From positions 186,001 to 250,000 of the forward strand of contig JAOASM010000050.1 in NCBI GenBank assembly GCA_030158665.1: a stretch of DNA of 64,000 nucleotides, written 5' to 3'. Below, piece after piece: positions 40,849-49,309 of the stretch (within the stretch, counting starts at the first letter, position 1; each line of letters begins with the position of its first letter). Made by a program: the position numbers and the translations under genes. Below the pieces are notes generated by a model that was given only the letters and a program-made list of their open reading frames with translations, was not told where the DNA came from and ran no database searches. The stretch is from Sediminibacterium sp. Its GTDB lineage: Bacteria; Bacteroidota; Bacteroidia; Chitinophagales; Chitinophagaceae.

Positions 40849-41439
40849 TTATAGTTTCAGTGAACTAAAAAAATATTCCTCGGTAACTTCTTTTACTTTA
40901 CCAGGCGCAATAGACTCGACTGTAATATCTTCAATAGACCATCTTACTAAACGAATGCAACGATGATGCATTGCTGCTACCATCTTACGTACTTGATGAA
41001 ATTTGCCTTCAGTTAATGCAATGCTTAGCCAGTCGGTTTGTTGATTTTCATGCAATACAATTCCATTATCCCATAAATTAGTCGGGGGTGCGATCAAATC
41101 AACTTTACAAGGTGTAGTTGTATAGGTTGTTCCGTTAGGAGCAGAAATAGCTACCCCATTTTGTAATGTATCTAAAGTTGCTTGGCTGACTTTATTTTTT
41201 ACTTGAACCAAGTAAGTCCTCAAGTGTGGACGTTTGCCCTGAAATAATAACTTGGTTACTTTTTTATTGGTCGTTAATAACAACAAGCCCTCTGACATTT
41301 GATCGAGCCTGCCAATGGCATGTGTGCCTTCTGGAAAATCAAAATTGATATTTGTCAACAATTGAACTTGATGCGTACTTACAAATTGCGACACCATATT
41401 CATTGGCTTATTCAATAAAAAGTATCGGTGTTCATTCAT
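40849..41439 (-). CDS. 23S rRNA pseudouridine synthase, RsuA/RluE-like
   Basis: [13 protein letters not shown]..., [38 protein letters not shown]. Confidence 0.9.
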   Translation of the reverse strand: MNEHRYFLLNKPMNMVSQFVSTHQVQLLTNINFDFPEGTHAIGRLDQMSEGLLLLTTNKKVTKLLFQGKRPHLRTYLVQVKNKVSQATLDTLQNGVAISAPNGTTYTTTPCKVDLIAPPTNLWDNGIVLHENQQTDWLSIALTEGKFHQVRKMVAAMHHRCIRLVRWSIEDITVESIAPGKVKEVTEEYFFSSLKL

Positions 41440-41464
41440 AGCGGCAAATTACTTAATATTGCGT

Positions 41465-41680
41465 ATGGAACAAACGCATAAAGACCCATTGCACGGAAAA
41501 ACACTCGCATTTATTGTAGAGGAGTTGGTTCGCCATTTTGGATGGGAGGATTTAGGGCAACATATCCCAATTAACTGCTTCAACATTGACCCTAGCATTC
41601 AATCAAGCTTAAAATTTTTACGCAAAACCCCTTGGGCTAGAAAAAAAGTAGAGGAGCTCTACATTCGGATGATTAGCTAA
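41465..41680 (+). CDS. VF530 family DNA-binding protein (DUF2132)
   Basis: [58 protein letters not shown]. Confidence 0.88.
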   Translation: MEQTHKDPLHGKTLAFIVEELVRHFGWEDLGQHIPINCFNIDPSIQSSLKFLRKTPWARKKVEELYIRMIS

Positions 41681-41701
41681 AATATCAAACGAAACATGCA
41701 A

Positions 41702-42007
41702 TTACATAAAGGACTTTAGCTTTTCTGAAAGCACATTTGCGGGTTGCACTCCAGGCTGTCTCCAAACAATTTCTCCATTTTTAAAGATGGCTAATGTAGG
41801 CACACTGCTTACATTCAATTGTGAAGCCAATTGTTGATTTTTATCTACATCTATTTTTACAATACGAACTTGATCACCTAACTGTTGACTTACTTGTTCT
41901 AAAATCGGCTGCATCATTTTACATGGACCACACCAAGTGGCAAAAAAATCAACTAAAACCGGTTTATCACCTTTGATAATGGTTCCAAATGTTTCTGTAT
42001 TTGACAT
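41702..42007 (-). CDS. trxA: thioredoxin
   Basis: VLVDFFATWCGPCKMMQPIL. Confidence 0.96.
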   Translation of the reverse strand: MSNTETFGTIIKGDKPVLVDFFATWCGPCKMMQPILEQVSQQLGDQVRIVKIDVDKNQQLASQLNVSSVPTLAIFKNGEIVWRQPGVQPANVLSEKLKSFM

Positions 42008-42031
42008 GTCTTTAGTTTTAATTCCTAATCA

Positions 42032-42280
42032 TTATTTAATTTCAGTGAATTCAACCTCCTCCGTTTTCTGTATTGAGCGATACCTCGGAGTTACTCCACA
42101 GCCTGATTGATAACCACAGCCCACTTTATATTTAGCACTTACCAATGAGAATAAGGCAAATAGGGCGCCAAAGCCTCCAGCAACCATGTCCTTTGTTTGG
42201 ATTCCCACAATAACCATTGCTCCACTCATCATTAATCTAAACATCAAAACCCAATCAATTTTACTAAGTAGTTTTCTCAT
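42032..42280 (-). CDS. small integral membrane protein (YgaP-like/DUF2892-like)
   Basis: Two hydrophobic segments, CGYQSGCG tail; adjacent to trxA and rhodanese; start at MRKLL rather than MYIMRKLL. Confidence 0.5.
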   Translation of the reverse strand: MRKLLSKIDWVLMFRLMMSGAMVIVGIQTKDMVAGGFGALFALFSLVSAKYKVGCGYQSGCGVTPRYRSIQKTEEVEFTEIK

Positions 42281-42327
42281 AATATACATATATAATACAA
42301 AGTTACAGTACAGAATAAAATCATTGC

Positions 42328-42341
42328 GTGATAAATATCAC
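42328..42341. promoter_or_regulatory. CRP/FNR-type palindrome
   Basis: GTGATAAATATCAC, perfect dyad. Confidence 0.5.
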
Positions 42342-42403
42342 CCAAGATATCATCGAATTCATGGACATTTGAACATTAAATTAATCAACATAAATTATTT
42401 ACC

Positions 42404-42709
42404 ATGTTTGAATTTTTGAAAAAATTATTTGGACCAAAAGCAGATTTTAAAGCACTAGTTGAGGCAGGTGCAGTTATAATAGACGTTCGTACCCCTCAAG
42501 AATATGACGCGGGACATATCAAGACCTCAAAAAATATACCTTTACAAACGATACAAAAAGCTATACCCGAATTAAAAAAATCAGGAAAAGTAATTATTAC
42601 CGTTTGTCGAAGTGGCTCAAGAAGTGGAATGGCAAAATCGATATTGAAATCTGCAGGCATCGAAGTGTACAATGGTGGACCTTGGAATGTATTGAAGGCG
42701 AAAATTTAA
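42404..42709 (+). CDS. rhodanese-like domain protein
   Basis: VIIDVRTPQEYDAGHIKTSKNIPL; active-site loop CRSGSRS. Confidence 0.95.
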   Translation: MFEFLKKLFGPKADFKALVEAGAVIIDVRTPQEYDAGHIKTSKNIPLQTIQKAIPELKKSGKVIITVCRSGSRSGMAKSILKSAGIEVYNGGPWNVLKAKI

Positions 42710-42719
42710 AATTGAAACC

Positions 42720-42920
42720 ATGCTACTTTCTTTTGTTAAAAAACAACAACGTAATTTAATTGGCATCGTCATTGGCGCAATAGCTGGTTGGCTATATTGG
42801 CATTTTGTTGGATGTAGTTCTGGCACTTGTGCTATTACATCTAAGCCAATCAATAGTACCCTATATGGCGCTTTGATGGGGTATATAGTAGCGGGGATGT
42901 TTCAGAAAGATGTTAAATAA
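42720..42920 (+). CDS. DUF6132-like small membrane protein
   Basis: IGIVIGAIAGWLYWHFVGCSSGTCAITSKPINSTLYGALMGYI. Confidence 0.75.
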   Translation: MLLSFVKKQQRNLIGIVIGAIAGWLYWHFVGCSSGTCAITSKPINSTLYGALMGYIVAGMFQKDVK

Positions 42921-42998
42921 ATGCCAATGCTTAAACCATTGGGTAAATAGCTTGTCTTAGTTTGGAAACCATCCATCTAAACAAGCTAAATTTATCCT

Positions 42999-44243
42999 AT
43001 GCGTTTACAAACTCTAATTACAGCAACCCTTTTTGTGGGCATTTTTGGTATGATAGGATGTGCAAAAAATGATGCTATTACTATCCTTCCTGCTGTTACA
43101 GCATCTACTACAACACAAACAACGACAACAACCGACCCTTATGCTGCAATCAAATTAGCATTTGGCACCGCAATTGATCCCAATAATTTAGAAAATTATG
43201 CCAATCAAGGCAAACCAGCCTATATCTTAAAAAATAATTTAGGCAACAATATCATCACTGATAAAACCGCCACATTAGGCAGGGTTTTATTTTATGATAA
43301 AAATTTAAGTATCAATAATACCATTTCCTGTGCTAGCTGTCATCAACAAAAATTTGCATTTAGTGATACAGCCATTGTGAGTGCGGGCGTGGAAGGAGGA
43401 TTAACCATTCGTCATTCAATGCGCTTAATCAATACAAGATTCGCGAATGAGGCGAAGTTTTTTTGGAATGAAAGAGCTGTGGACTTAACTACGCAAACAA
43501 CCATGCCCATAGTAGACCATCTTGAAATGGGCTTCAGTGGTATAAATGGAAGAGGTAATTTTGCGACACTTACTAGTAAGCTTAGCACTATCAACTATTA
43601 CAAGGAATTATTTAAATACACATTTGGAGATACCATTGTCACAGAAAATAGAATACAAACTTCACTAAGTGCATTCGTTAGTAGTATACAATCATTTGAC
43701 TCCAAATATGATATAGGCAGAGCACAAGTGAACAATGACAATCAGCCATTTCCCAATTTTACAGCAACTGAAAATCAAGGTAAAACGCTGTTCATTACAG
43801 CACCCGTGTTTAATGCTGCTGGAATTAGAACAACAGGGGGCCTAGGTTGTAATGCATGTCACAACGCACCTGAATTTGATATTGATCCAAATACTTTAAA
43901 CAATGGTATCATTGGTATTGCCAATAGCGCCAACGGAATTGATATCACCAATACAAGAGCTGGAAGTTTAAGAGATCTAACCAATGCAGCTGGGGCAGTC
44001 AATACACCAATGATGCATACTGGCGTATTAAGAAGTTTACGTGCTGTAATTAACCATTACAATACCATTAACTTGAATCCAAGAAATACCAACCTAGATC
44101 CAAGATTAAGACCTGGAGGAAATGGACAAAACTTAAATGTAACCGAAGCTGAAATTGCAGCAGTAGTTGCCTTCATGCAAACACTAGGAGGCACGAATGT
44201 ATATGTCAACAAAAAATGGAGTAATCCTTTTTTAAATAACTAA
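42999..44243 (+). CDS. di-heme cytochrome c peroxidase-like lipoprotein
   Basis: Lipobox GMIGCAK; heme motifs CASCH and CNACH; MHTGVLRSL. Confidence 0.92.
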   Translation: MRLQTLITATLFVGIFGMIGCAKNDAITILPAVTASTTTQTTTTTDPYAAIKLAFGTAIDPNNLENYANQGKPAYILKNNLGNNIITDKTATLGRVLFYDKNLSINNTISCASCHQQKFAFSDTAIVSAGVEGGLTIRHSMRLINTRFANEAKFFWNERAVDLTTQTTMPIVDHLEMGFSGINGRGNFATLTSKLSTINYYKELFKYTFGDTIVTENRIQTSLSAFVSSIQSFDSKYDIGRAQVNNDNQPFPNFTATENQGKTLFITAPVFNAAGIRTTGGLGCNACHNAPEFDIDPNTLNNGIIGIANSANGIDITNTRAGSLRDLTNAAGAVNTPMMHTGVLRSLRAVINHYNTINLNPRNTNLDPRLRPGGNGQNLNVTEAEIAAVVAFMQTLGGTNVYVNKKWSNPFLNN

Positions 44244-44264
44244 ATTAATATAAAAGATTAAAAT

Positions 44265-44678
44265 TTATATCTTTTTAAACGAGTGAACCATCTCGATTGC
44301 TGTTGTGGCGAATTCTTGACCTTTATTCATTTTATCCACTGCAGCTCTTTCGTAAGCCAAAGATTCATTTTGTGTGGTTAAGATACCAAAAATAACAGGT
44401 GTTAAACGTGTTGCAGCAATCGTAGCAAACCCATGAGTTACATACTGACAAACATATTCGTAATGATCCGTGTCACCTTTTATGATTGCACCAATCACAA
44501 TGACTGCATCATATTGGTTTGTTTCAATTACACGATTTGCGAATACAACTGTTTCAACTGCCCCTGCACATTCAAAAATGGCATATTTTTCCTGTCGAGC
44601 GTCTAACTCATCAACACAACCTGCTAAAAGTAAATCCGTGATAGTTGCATTGAAATTTGCTTTAATAATTGCGATCAT
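44265..44678 (-). CDS. ribH: 6,7-dimethyl-8-ribityllumazine synthase
   Basis: VIVIGAIIKGDTDHYEYVC, FGILTT; start at MIAIIKANFN, not track start 44834. Confidence 0.93.
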   Translation of the reverse strand: MIAIIKANFNATITDLLLAGCVDELDARQEKYAIFECAGAVETVVFANRVIETNQYDAVIVIGAIIKGDTDHYEYVCQYVTHGFATIAATRLTPVIFGILTTQNESLAYERAAVDKMNKGQEFATTAIEMVHSFKKI

Positions 44679-44679
44679 G

Positions 44680-45912
44680 TTAAAATATAATTTTGTGATT
44701 GGCAATACTTGCCTTATCCTGTAAATATTTTTTATTTTGCTCAGTAACAAATGGGGGAACAATGATTTGCTCAAATTCAAACCCTGCTTGATTAACTGCT
44801 GCAATTTTATCTGGATTGTTTGTAATAAAATCAAAATAATTGATTTTCAAAAACTTGAGGATGGCAATTGCATCTTGATAATTTCTATCATCCTCTGGAA
44901 GTCCTAAACTTCGATTTGCATCGTAGGTATTTTCTCCCTTATCCTGTAATGCATAGGCTGCAATTTTTTGACCAATACCAATGCCTCTTCCCTCATGTCC
45001 TCTTAAATATACAAGGTAACCGTGTTTGTTTTTTGCAATTTGCTCTAATGCATTTTTCAACTGTGCTTTACAGTCGCATCTTACACTACCAAAAATATCA
45101 CCAGTCAAGCATTCACTATGAAAACGAACTATTGGCCTATTTGATATTTCACTATCCATAGACAAAACCACATGAGACTCTTTTGTGAATCTATTTTGGA
45201 AAACTGACGACTTAAAAAGACCAAATTCAGTTGGAAGTTGTGCTTGTGAAATTAGTTCAATAGTTTTTTCATCAATTTTTGATGTTAATGTCAAATCCAT
45301 TGCTAGGGATTTTCGAAAATCAATCAACTGCTCAATGCTTATCATTTTAAGTTGATGTTTTTTAGCAAAGTCCAACAACCCATTTCTTCTTAACATATCA
45401 CCGGCTGCATCCATGATTTCACAGATAATAGCAGCAGGTGCCAATTCAGTTAATAAACACAAGTCTACTGCTGCTTCGGTATGTCCTTTTCTAACCAACA
45501 ATCCGCCTTCCTTTGCAACTACAGGAAATAAATGACCTGGTTTGATAAAATCGGATGCTGCGGCATTGGGATTGACAACTTGACGAGCCGTAATAGCGCG
45601 TTCTTTGGCAGAAATACCTGTTGTTATACCTAGGGCAGGAATGGCGTCGATAGAATCGTAAAATGCGGTATGAAAAGGATCTGCATGATTGGTGCTCACT
45701 GGCAAAATACCTATTTGGTTTGCGATGGTTTGATGCATTGCAATACATACAAGCCCTCTCGCAAATGTTGCACAAAAATTAATTTTTTCTTGAGTTGCAA
45801 AAGCAGCAGGGAAAACAATATCCCCTTCATTTTCTCTATCTTCATCATCCACCAATATGATGGGTTGTCCATTTTTAAAAGCATCTAATGCCTCTTGCAC
45901 ATGATCAAACAT
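44680..45912 (-). CDS. ribBA: bifunctional 3,4-dihydroxy-2-butanone-4-phosphate synthase/GTP cyclohydrolase II
   Basis: DDEDRENEGDIVFPA; HSECLTGDIFGSVRCDCKAQL...GHEGRGIGIGQKIAAYALQ. Confidence 0.96.
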   Translation of the reverse strand: MFDHVQEALDAFKNGQPIILVDDEDRENEGDIVFPAAFATQEKINFCATFARGLVCIAMHQTIANQIGILPVSTNHADPFHTAFYDSIDAIPALGITTGISAKERAITARQVVNPNAAASDFIKPGHLFPVVAKEGGLLVRKGHTEAAVDLCLLTELAPAAIICEIMDAAGDMLRRNGLLDFAKKHQLKMISIEQLIDFRKSLAMDLTLTSKIDEKTIELISQAQLPTEFGLFKSSVFQNRFTKESHVVLSMDSEISNRPIVRFHSECLTGDIFGSVRCDCKAQLKNALEQIAKNKHGYLVYLRGHEGRGIGIGQKIAAYALQDKGENTYDANRSLGLPEDDRNYQDAIAILKFLKINYFDFITNNPDKIAAVNQAGFEFEQIIVPPFVTEQNKKYLQDKASIANHKIIF

Positions 45913-46505
45913 TACACATTTCTTTTTAGTAGTAACTGTTCCGTATATTTTGCTAAAATATCAAATTCAATATTCACACTATTTCCTACTGAAAGTTGAT
46001 TGATATTTGTTTTATCTAATGTAGTTGGAATAATACATAAGTTAATTTGGTTTTGGTTCACCTCATTAATGGTAAGACTTACTCCATTGATAGCTATAGA
46101 CCCTTTATAAACAATATATTTTACAAATTGTTCAGGCGCTTCTATGGTTAAAAACCATGCAGTAGGCGTGATTTTGATTTCGCTGACTTTAGCTGTAGCA
46201 TCTACATGTCCAAGTACATAATGTCCTCCTAAGTATCCATTGGGCTGCATGGGTAGTTCTGTATTGACAATATCCCCTATTTTATATTGATGGATGATTG
46301 TTTTTGCAATAGACTCTGTAGATACAAAAAAATACATTACTTCGTCTACCACTTTCGTTACAGTTAGACAAGCGCCGTCAATAGCTACACTATCTCCAAG
46401 TTGTACAATTGTAGCAAATACGGGCATTGAAATCGCTACTTCCCAACCATCTTCGGAAGGTTGAATATGGTGTATTGTTCCTTTCTGTACAATGCCAGTA
46501 AACAT
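45912..46505 (-). CDS. ribE: riboflavin synthase alpha subunit
   Basis: MFTGIVQKGTIHHI, VAIDGACLTV, GGHYVLGHVD; TAATG overlap with ribBA. Confidence 0.96.
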   Translation of the reverse strand: MFTGIVQKGTIHHIQPSEDGWEVAISMPVFATIVQLGDSVAIDGACLTVTKVVDEVMYFFVSTESIAKTIIHQYKIGDIVNTELPMQPNGYLGGHYVLGHVDATAKVSEIKITPTAWFLTIEAPEQFVKYIVYKGSIAINGVSLTINEVNQNQINLCIIPTTLDKTNINQLSVGNSVNIEFDILAKYTEQLLLKRNV

Positions 46506-46547
46506 ATGCAATAGTTTGAGTAATTTTGAAATGCAAAGATATACCGA

Positions 46548-47663
46548 ATGACTCAGAAGGAAGCAATTGAATACACTATAAAATTGGCAAAAAAAGCCAC
46601 TGACAAAGAAATTCGCCCTAATCCATTTGTTGGTGCAGTTGTTTTAGATCAAGATGGCAAGCTATTGGGAGAAGGGTATCATCAAAAAATTGGGGGACCT
46701 CATGCAGAAGTAAATGCAATTGAAGACGCGTTAAAAAAAATTAAAGATTTGCGTGAGACTACACTATTTGTAAGTCTTGAGCCATGTTCTCATTTTGGCA
46801 AAACTCCACCTTGCTGTGATTTAATTATTCAACATGGCATAAAGAAAGTAGTTATTGCAAGCTTAGATCCTAATCCAAAAGTAAACAGTGTCGAAAAATT
46901 AAAGCAAAATGGAATTGAAGTTGAAGTAATGAATGATCCTGAAGCAATTTTATTAAACAGAAGATTTTTTACGCAACATCTTCAAAAAAGGCCTTATTTT
47001 ATTTTAAAAACAGCAAGCACAATTGACGGTAAAATTGCCGACAGAAGTAATGAAAGTAAATGGATCAGCAATGAAAAATCAAGGCGGTTTGTTCATGTTC
47101 AATTGCGTACAAATGCAGATGCAATTTTAACTAGTTATAAAACGATTATTCAAGATAAAGCAAGTCTGACAATTCGCATTGACAAGAATCCAATCATTGA
47201 AACCAATGTGATTATCATTGATAAAGAACTTAGTTTGTTAAAAGAGGAATATGCCTCTCTTCCAATTTTTTACAAAAGAACAAATACAAAAATTTATTTT
47301 ATTTCAAATAAAAATAGGACATCTAGTCAATCAAGTGGAATTGAATTTATAAAAGGGAGTTTTAATGAGGACGGATTAATATTTTCATCAATAGCTGCTA
47401 GTTTACTTGAGAAAGGGATTTTTTCAATTTTAACTGAGGGAGGAAACAAAATCAATACAAGCTTAATCGAGCAAAAATTTGCAGATGAATTATATTGGTT
47501 TATTGCACCAAAAATTTTGAATGATCAATTTGGAGTCTCGATGCTAGGCATAGACAAATCAAGAGATATTCAAGATACTTTTCATTTTGATTTAATCAAT
47601 GTGAATAAAATTGACGACGATGTACTGTTACATTATCATTTTAAAAGCAAGCATAGTCTATAA
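46548..47663 (+). CDS. ribD: bifunctional riboflavin deaminase/reductase
   Basis: RPNPFVGAVVL, GGPHAEVNAIEDA, LEPCSHFGKTPPCCDLI. Confidence 0.95.
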   Translation: MTQKEAIEYTIKLAKKATDKEIRPNPFVGAVVLDQDGKLLGEGYHQKIGGPHAEVNAIEDALKKIKDLRETTLFVSLEPCSHFGKTPPCCDLIIQHGIKKVVIASLDPNPKVNSVEKLKQNGIEVEVMNDPEAILLNRRFFTQHLQKRPYFILKTASTIDGKIADRSNESKWISNEKSRRFVHVQLRTNADAILTSYKTIIQDKASLTIRIDKNPIIETNVIIIDKELSLLKEEYASLPIFYKRTNTKIYFISNKNRTSSQSSGIEFIKGSFNEDGLIFSSIAASLLEKGIFSILTEGGNKINTSLIEQKFADELYWFIAPKILNDQFGVSMLGIDKSRDIQDTFHFDLINVNKIDDDVLLHYHFKSKHSL

Positions 47664-47669
47664 AATAGA

Positions 47670-48386
47670 TTACAAATTCATCGGAATTTCCATCAATAAA
47701 ATTTCCGCATCGGGTGTCAACGCTTTTAATTCAAACTGATCAAATTCTGTAATTCCCAATGCATCTCTTTTAGCTAGTGTTTGCCCCGCGATTTCAAAAG
47801 AACCATACAATACAAAAGCATATAACCCATTACCCGGCTTCTTTATGGTGTAGTTAGTTGTTACATCCTGATCAAATTTCCCTAAGTGAAACCATGCATC
47901 TTGATGTATCCACACACCTGCATCCTCTGGATTAGGGGACAACACTTGTTGCAATTGATTCAATCGATCTTTTGGATATAATGTTATTTGATCATAACGA
48001 GGCGTTACATTCTTTTTATTTGGGATGACCCAGATTTGTAAAAACTTAACTGGTCGATCTTTATTTTTATTGTATTCGCTATGCTTAATACCAGTGCCAG
48101 CACTCATCACTTGGATGTCTCCGTGTTTGATCACTGTATGATTTCCCATGCTATCTTGGTGCTCTAAATCACCCTCTAAAGGAATGGAAATGATTTCCAT
48201 ATTATCGTGTGGATGTAAACCAAATCCCATACCAGCTTCTACAAAATCATCATTCAACACACGCAATACCCCGAAATGTACTTTTTCAGGATTGTAGTAA
48301 TTGGCAAAACTAAAACTGTGTTTACTATGTAACCAACCATGGTTGGCATCGCCTCTTGAATCTGCTTTGTGTAATATAGTTTGCAT
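47670..48386 (-). CDS. pirin family protein (YhaK/quercetinase-like)
   Basis: GFGLHPHDNMEIISIPLEGDLEHQDSMGNHTVIKHGDIQVMSAGTGIKHSE. Confidence 0.92.
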   Translation of the reverse strand: MQTILHKADSRGDANHGWLHSKHSFSFANYYNPEKVHFGVLRVLNDDFVEAGMGFGLHPHDNMEIISIPLEGDLEHQDSMGNHTVIKHGDIQVMSAGTGIKHSEYNKNKDRPVKFLQIWVIPNKKNVTPRYDQITLYPKDRLNQLQQVLSPNPEDAGVWIHQDAWFHLGKFDQDVTTNYTIKKPGNGLYAFVLYGSFEIAGQTLAKRDALGITEFDQFELKALTPDAEILLMEIPMNL

Positions 48387-48413
48387 AAAAATAGGTTTAA
48401 ATTAATTAAATTG

Positions 48414-49286
48414 TTAATCTTCTAGATGGCCGAATTTCCCGTCATTGAAATCATTAAATGCTTGCACTAATTCGTCTCTAGTATTCATCACAAAAGGACC
48501 ATGTGCCGCAATCGGCTCTCCAATTGGCGCTCCGCTCGCAACCAATACTTTTGCCTTTTCATTTGCTTCAATGGTGAAGGAAGTTCCTTTCTTATCCATT
48601 TCTACAAAATGATCCACAGGAATTGGATCACTTCCATTGACAATTATACTACCTTCAATCACAATTAAAAAAGTATTGTTTGTAGAAGGGAAATCAAATT
48701 CTACCTTTACGCCTTTTTCTAAAATTGCATTTTGTAAATGCACTTCTGTAAACGTATTTGCTGGACCTTGTTGGTTTTTATATTTTCCGGCAATCACTTC
48801 TACATAACTCTTGCCATCTTCTAATAGCACTTTGGCCATTTGCTGATTCGTTATGGCTTGGTATTTAGGTGCAGACATTTTATCCTTAGCAGGAAGGTTC
48901 ACCCAAAGTTGCACCATCTGAAACTCACCACCTGTTTTAGCAAATGATTCGGCATGGTATTCTTTATGTAATAATCCAGAAGCTGCGGTCATCCATTGCA
49001 CATCGCCTTCGTTGATGATCCCTGAATTACCAAAACTATCATGGTGCGCAACCTGTCCTTTATACGCAATGGTAACTGTTTCAAAACCTCTATGCGGATG
49101 TACACCAACTCCTTTAGGACTTGGAGCTGGAGGAAAAACAAATTTTGAACCATAATCTAACATGATAAAAGGATCCATCCTCTGCATAGACAATGCAGGA
49201 AAAGAAGGGATGAAATTGTGAACTCTAAATCCATCCCCCACCATATGAGGTGCAGGAGGTGCATATACTTTAGCTATATTTTTCAT
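48414..49286 (-). CDS. pirin family protein
   Basis: GVGVHPHRGFETVTIAYKGQVAHHDSFGNSGIINEGDVQWMTAASGLLHKE. Confidence 0.93.
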   Translation of the reverse strand: MKNIAKVYAPPAPHMVGDGFRVHNFIPSFPALSMQRMDPFIMLDYGSKFVFPPAPSPKGVGVHPHRGFETVTIAYKGQVAHHDSFGNSGIINEGDVQWMTAASGLLHKEYHAESFAKTGGEFQMVQLWVNLPAKDKMSAPKYQAITNQQMAKVLLEDGKSYVEVIAGKYKNQQGPANTFTEVHLQNAILEKGVKVEFDFPSTNNTFLIVIEGSIIVNGSDPIPVDHFVEMDKKGTSFTIEANEKAKVLVASGAPIGEPIAAHGPFVMNTRDELVQAFNDFNDGKFGHLED

Positions 49287-49309
49287 AAATCAATGTTTAA
49301 ACATCAAAG

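Noticed and set aside
46506-46547. FMN riboswitch before rib genes
   Set aside because: The gap is only 42 bp, too short for an RFN element
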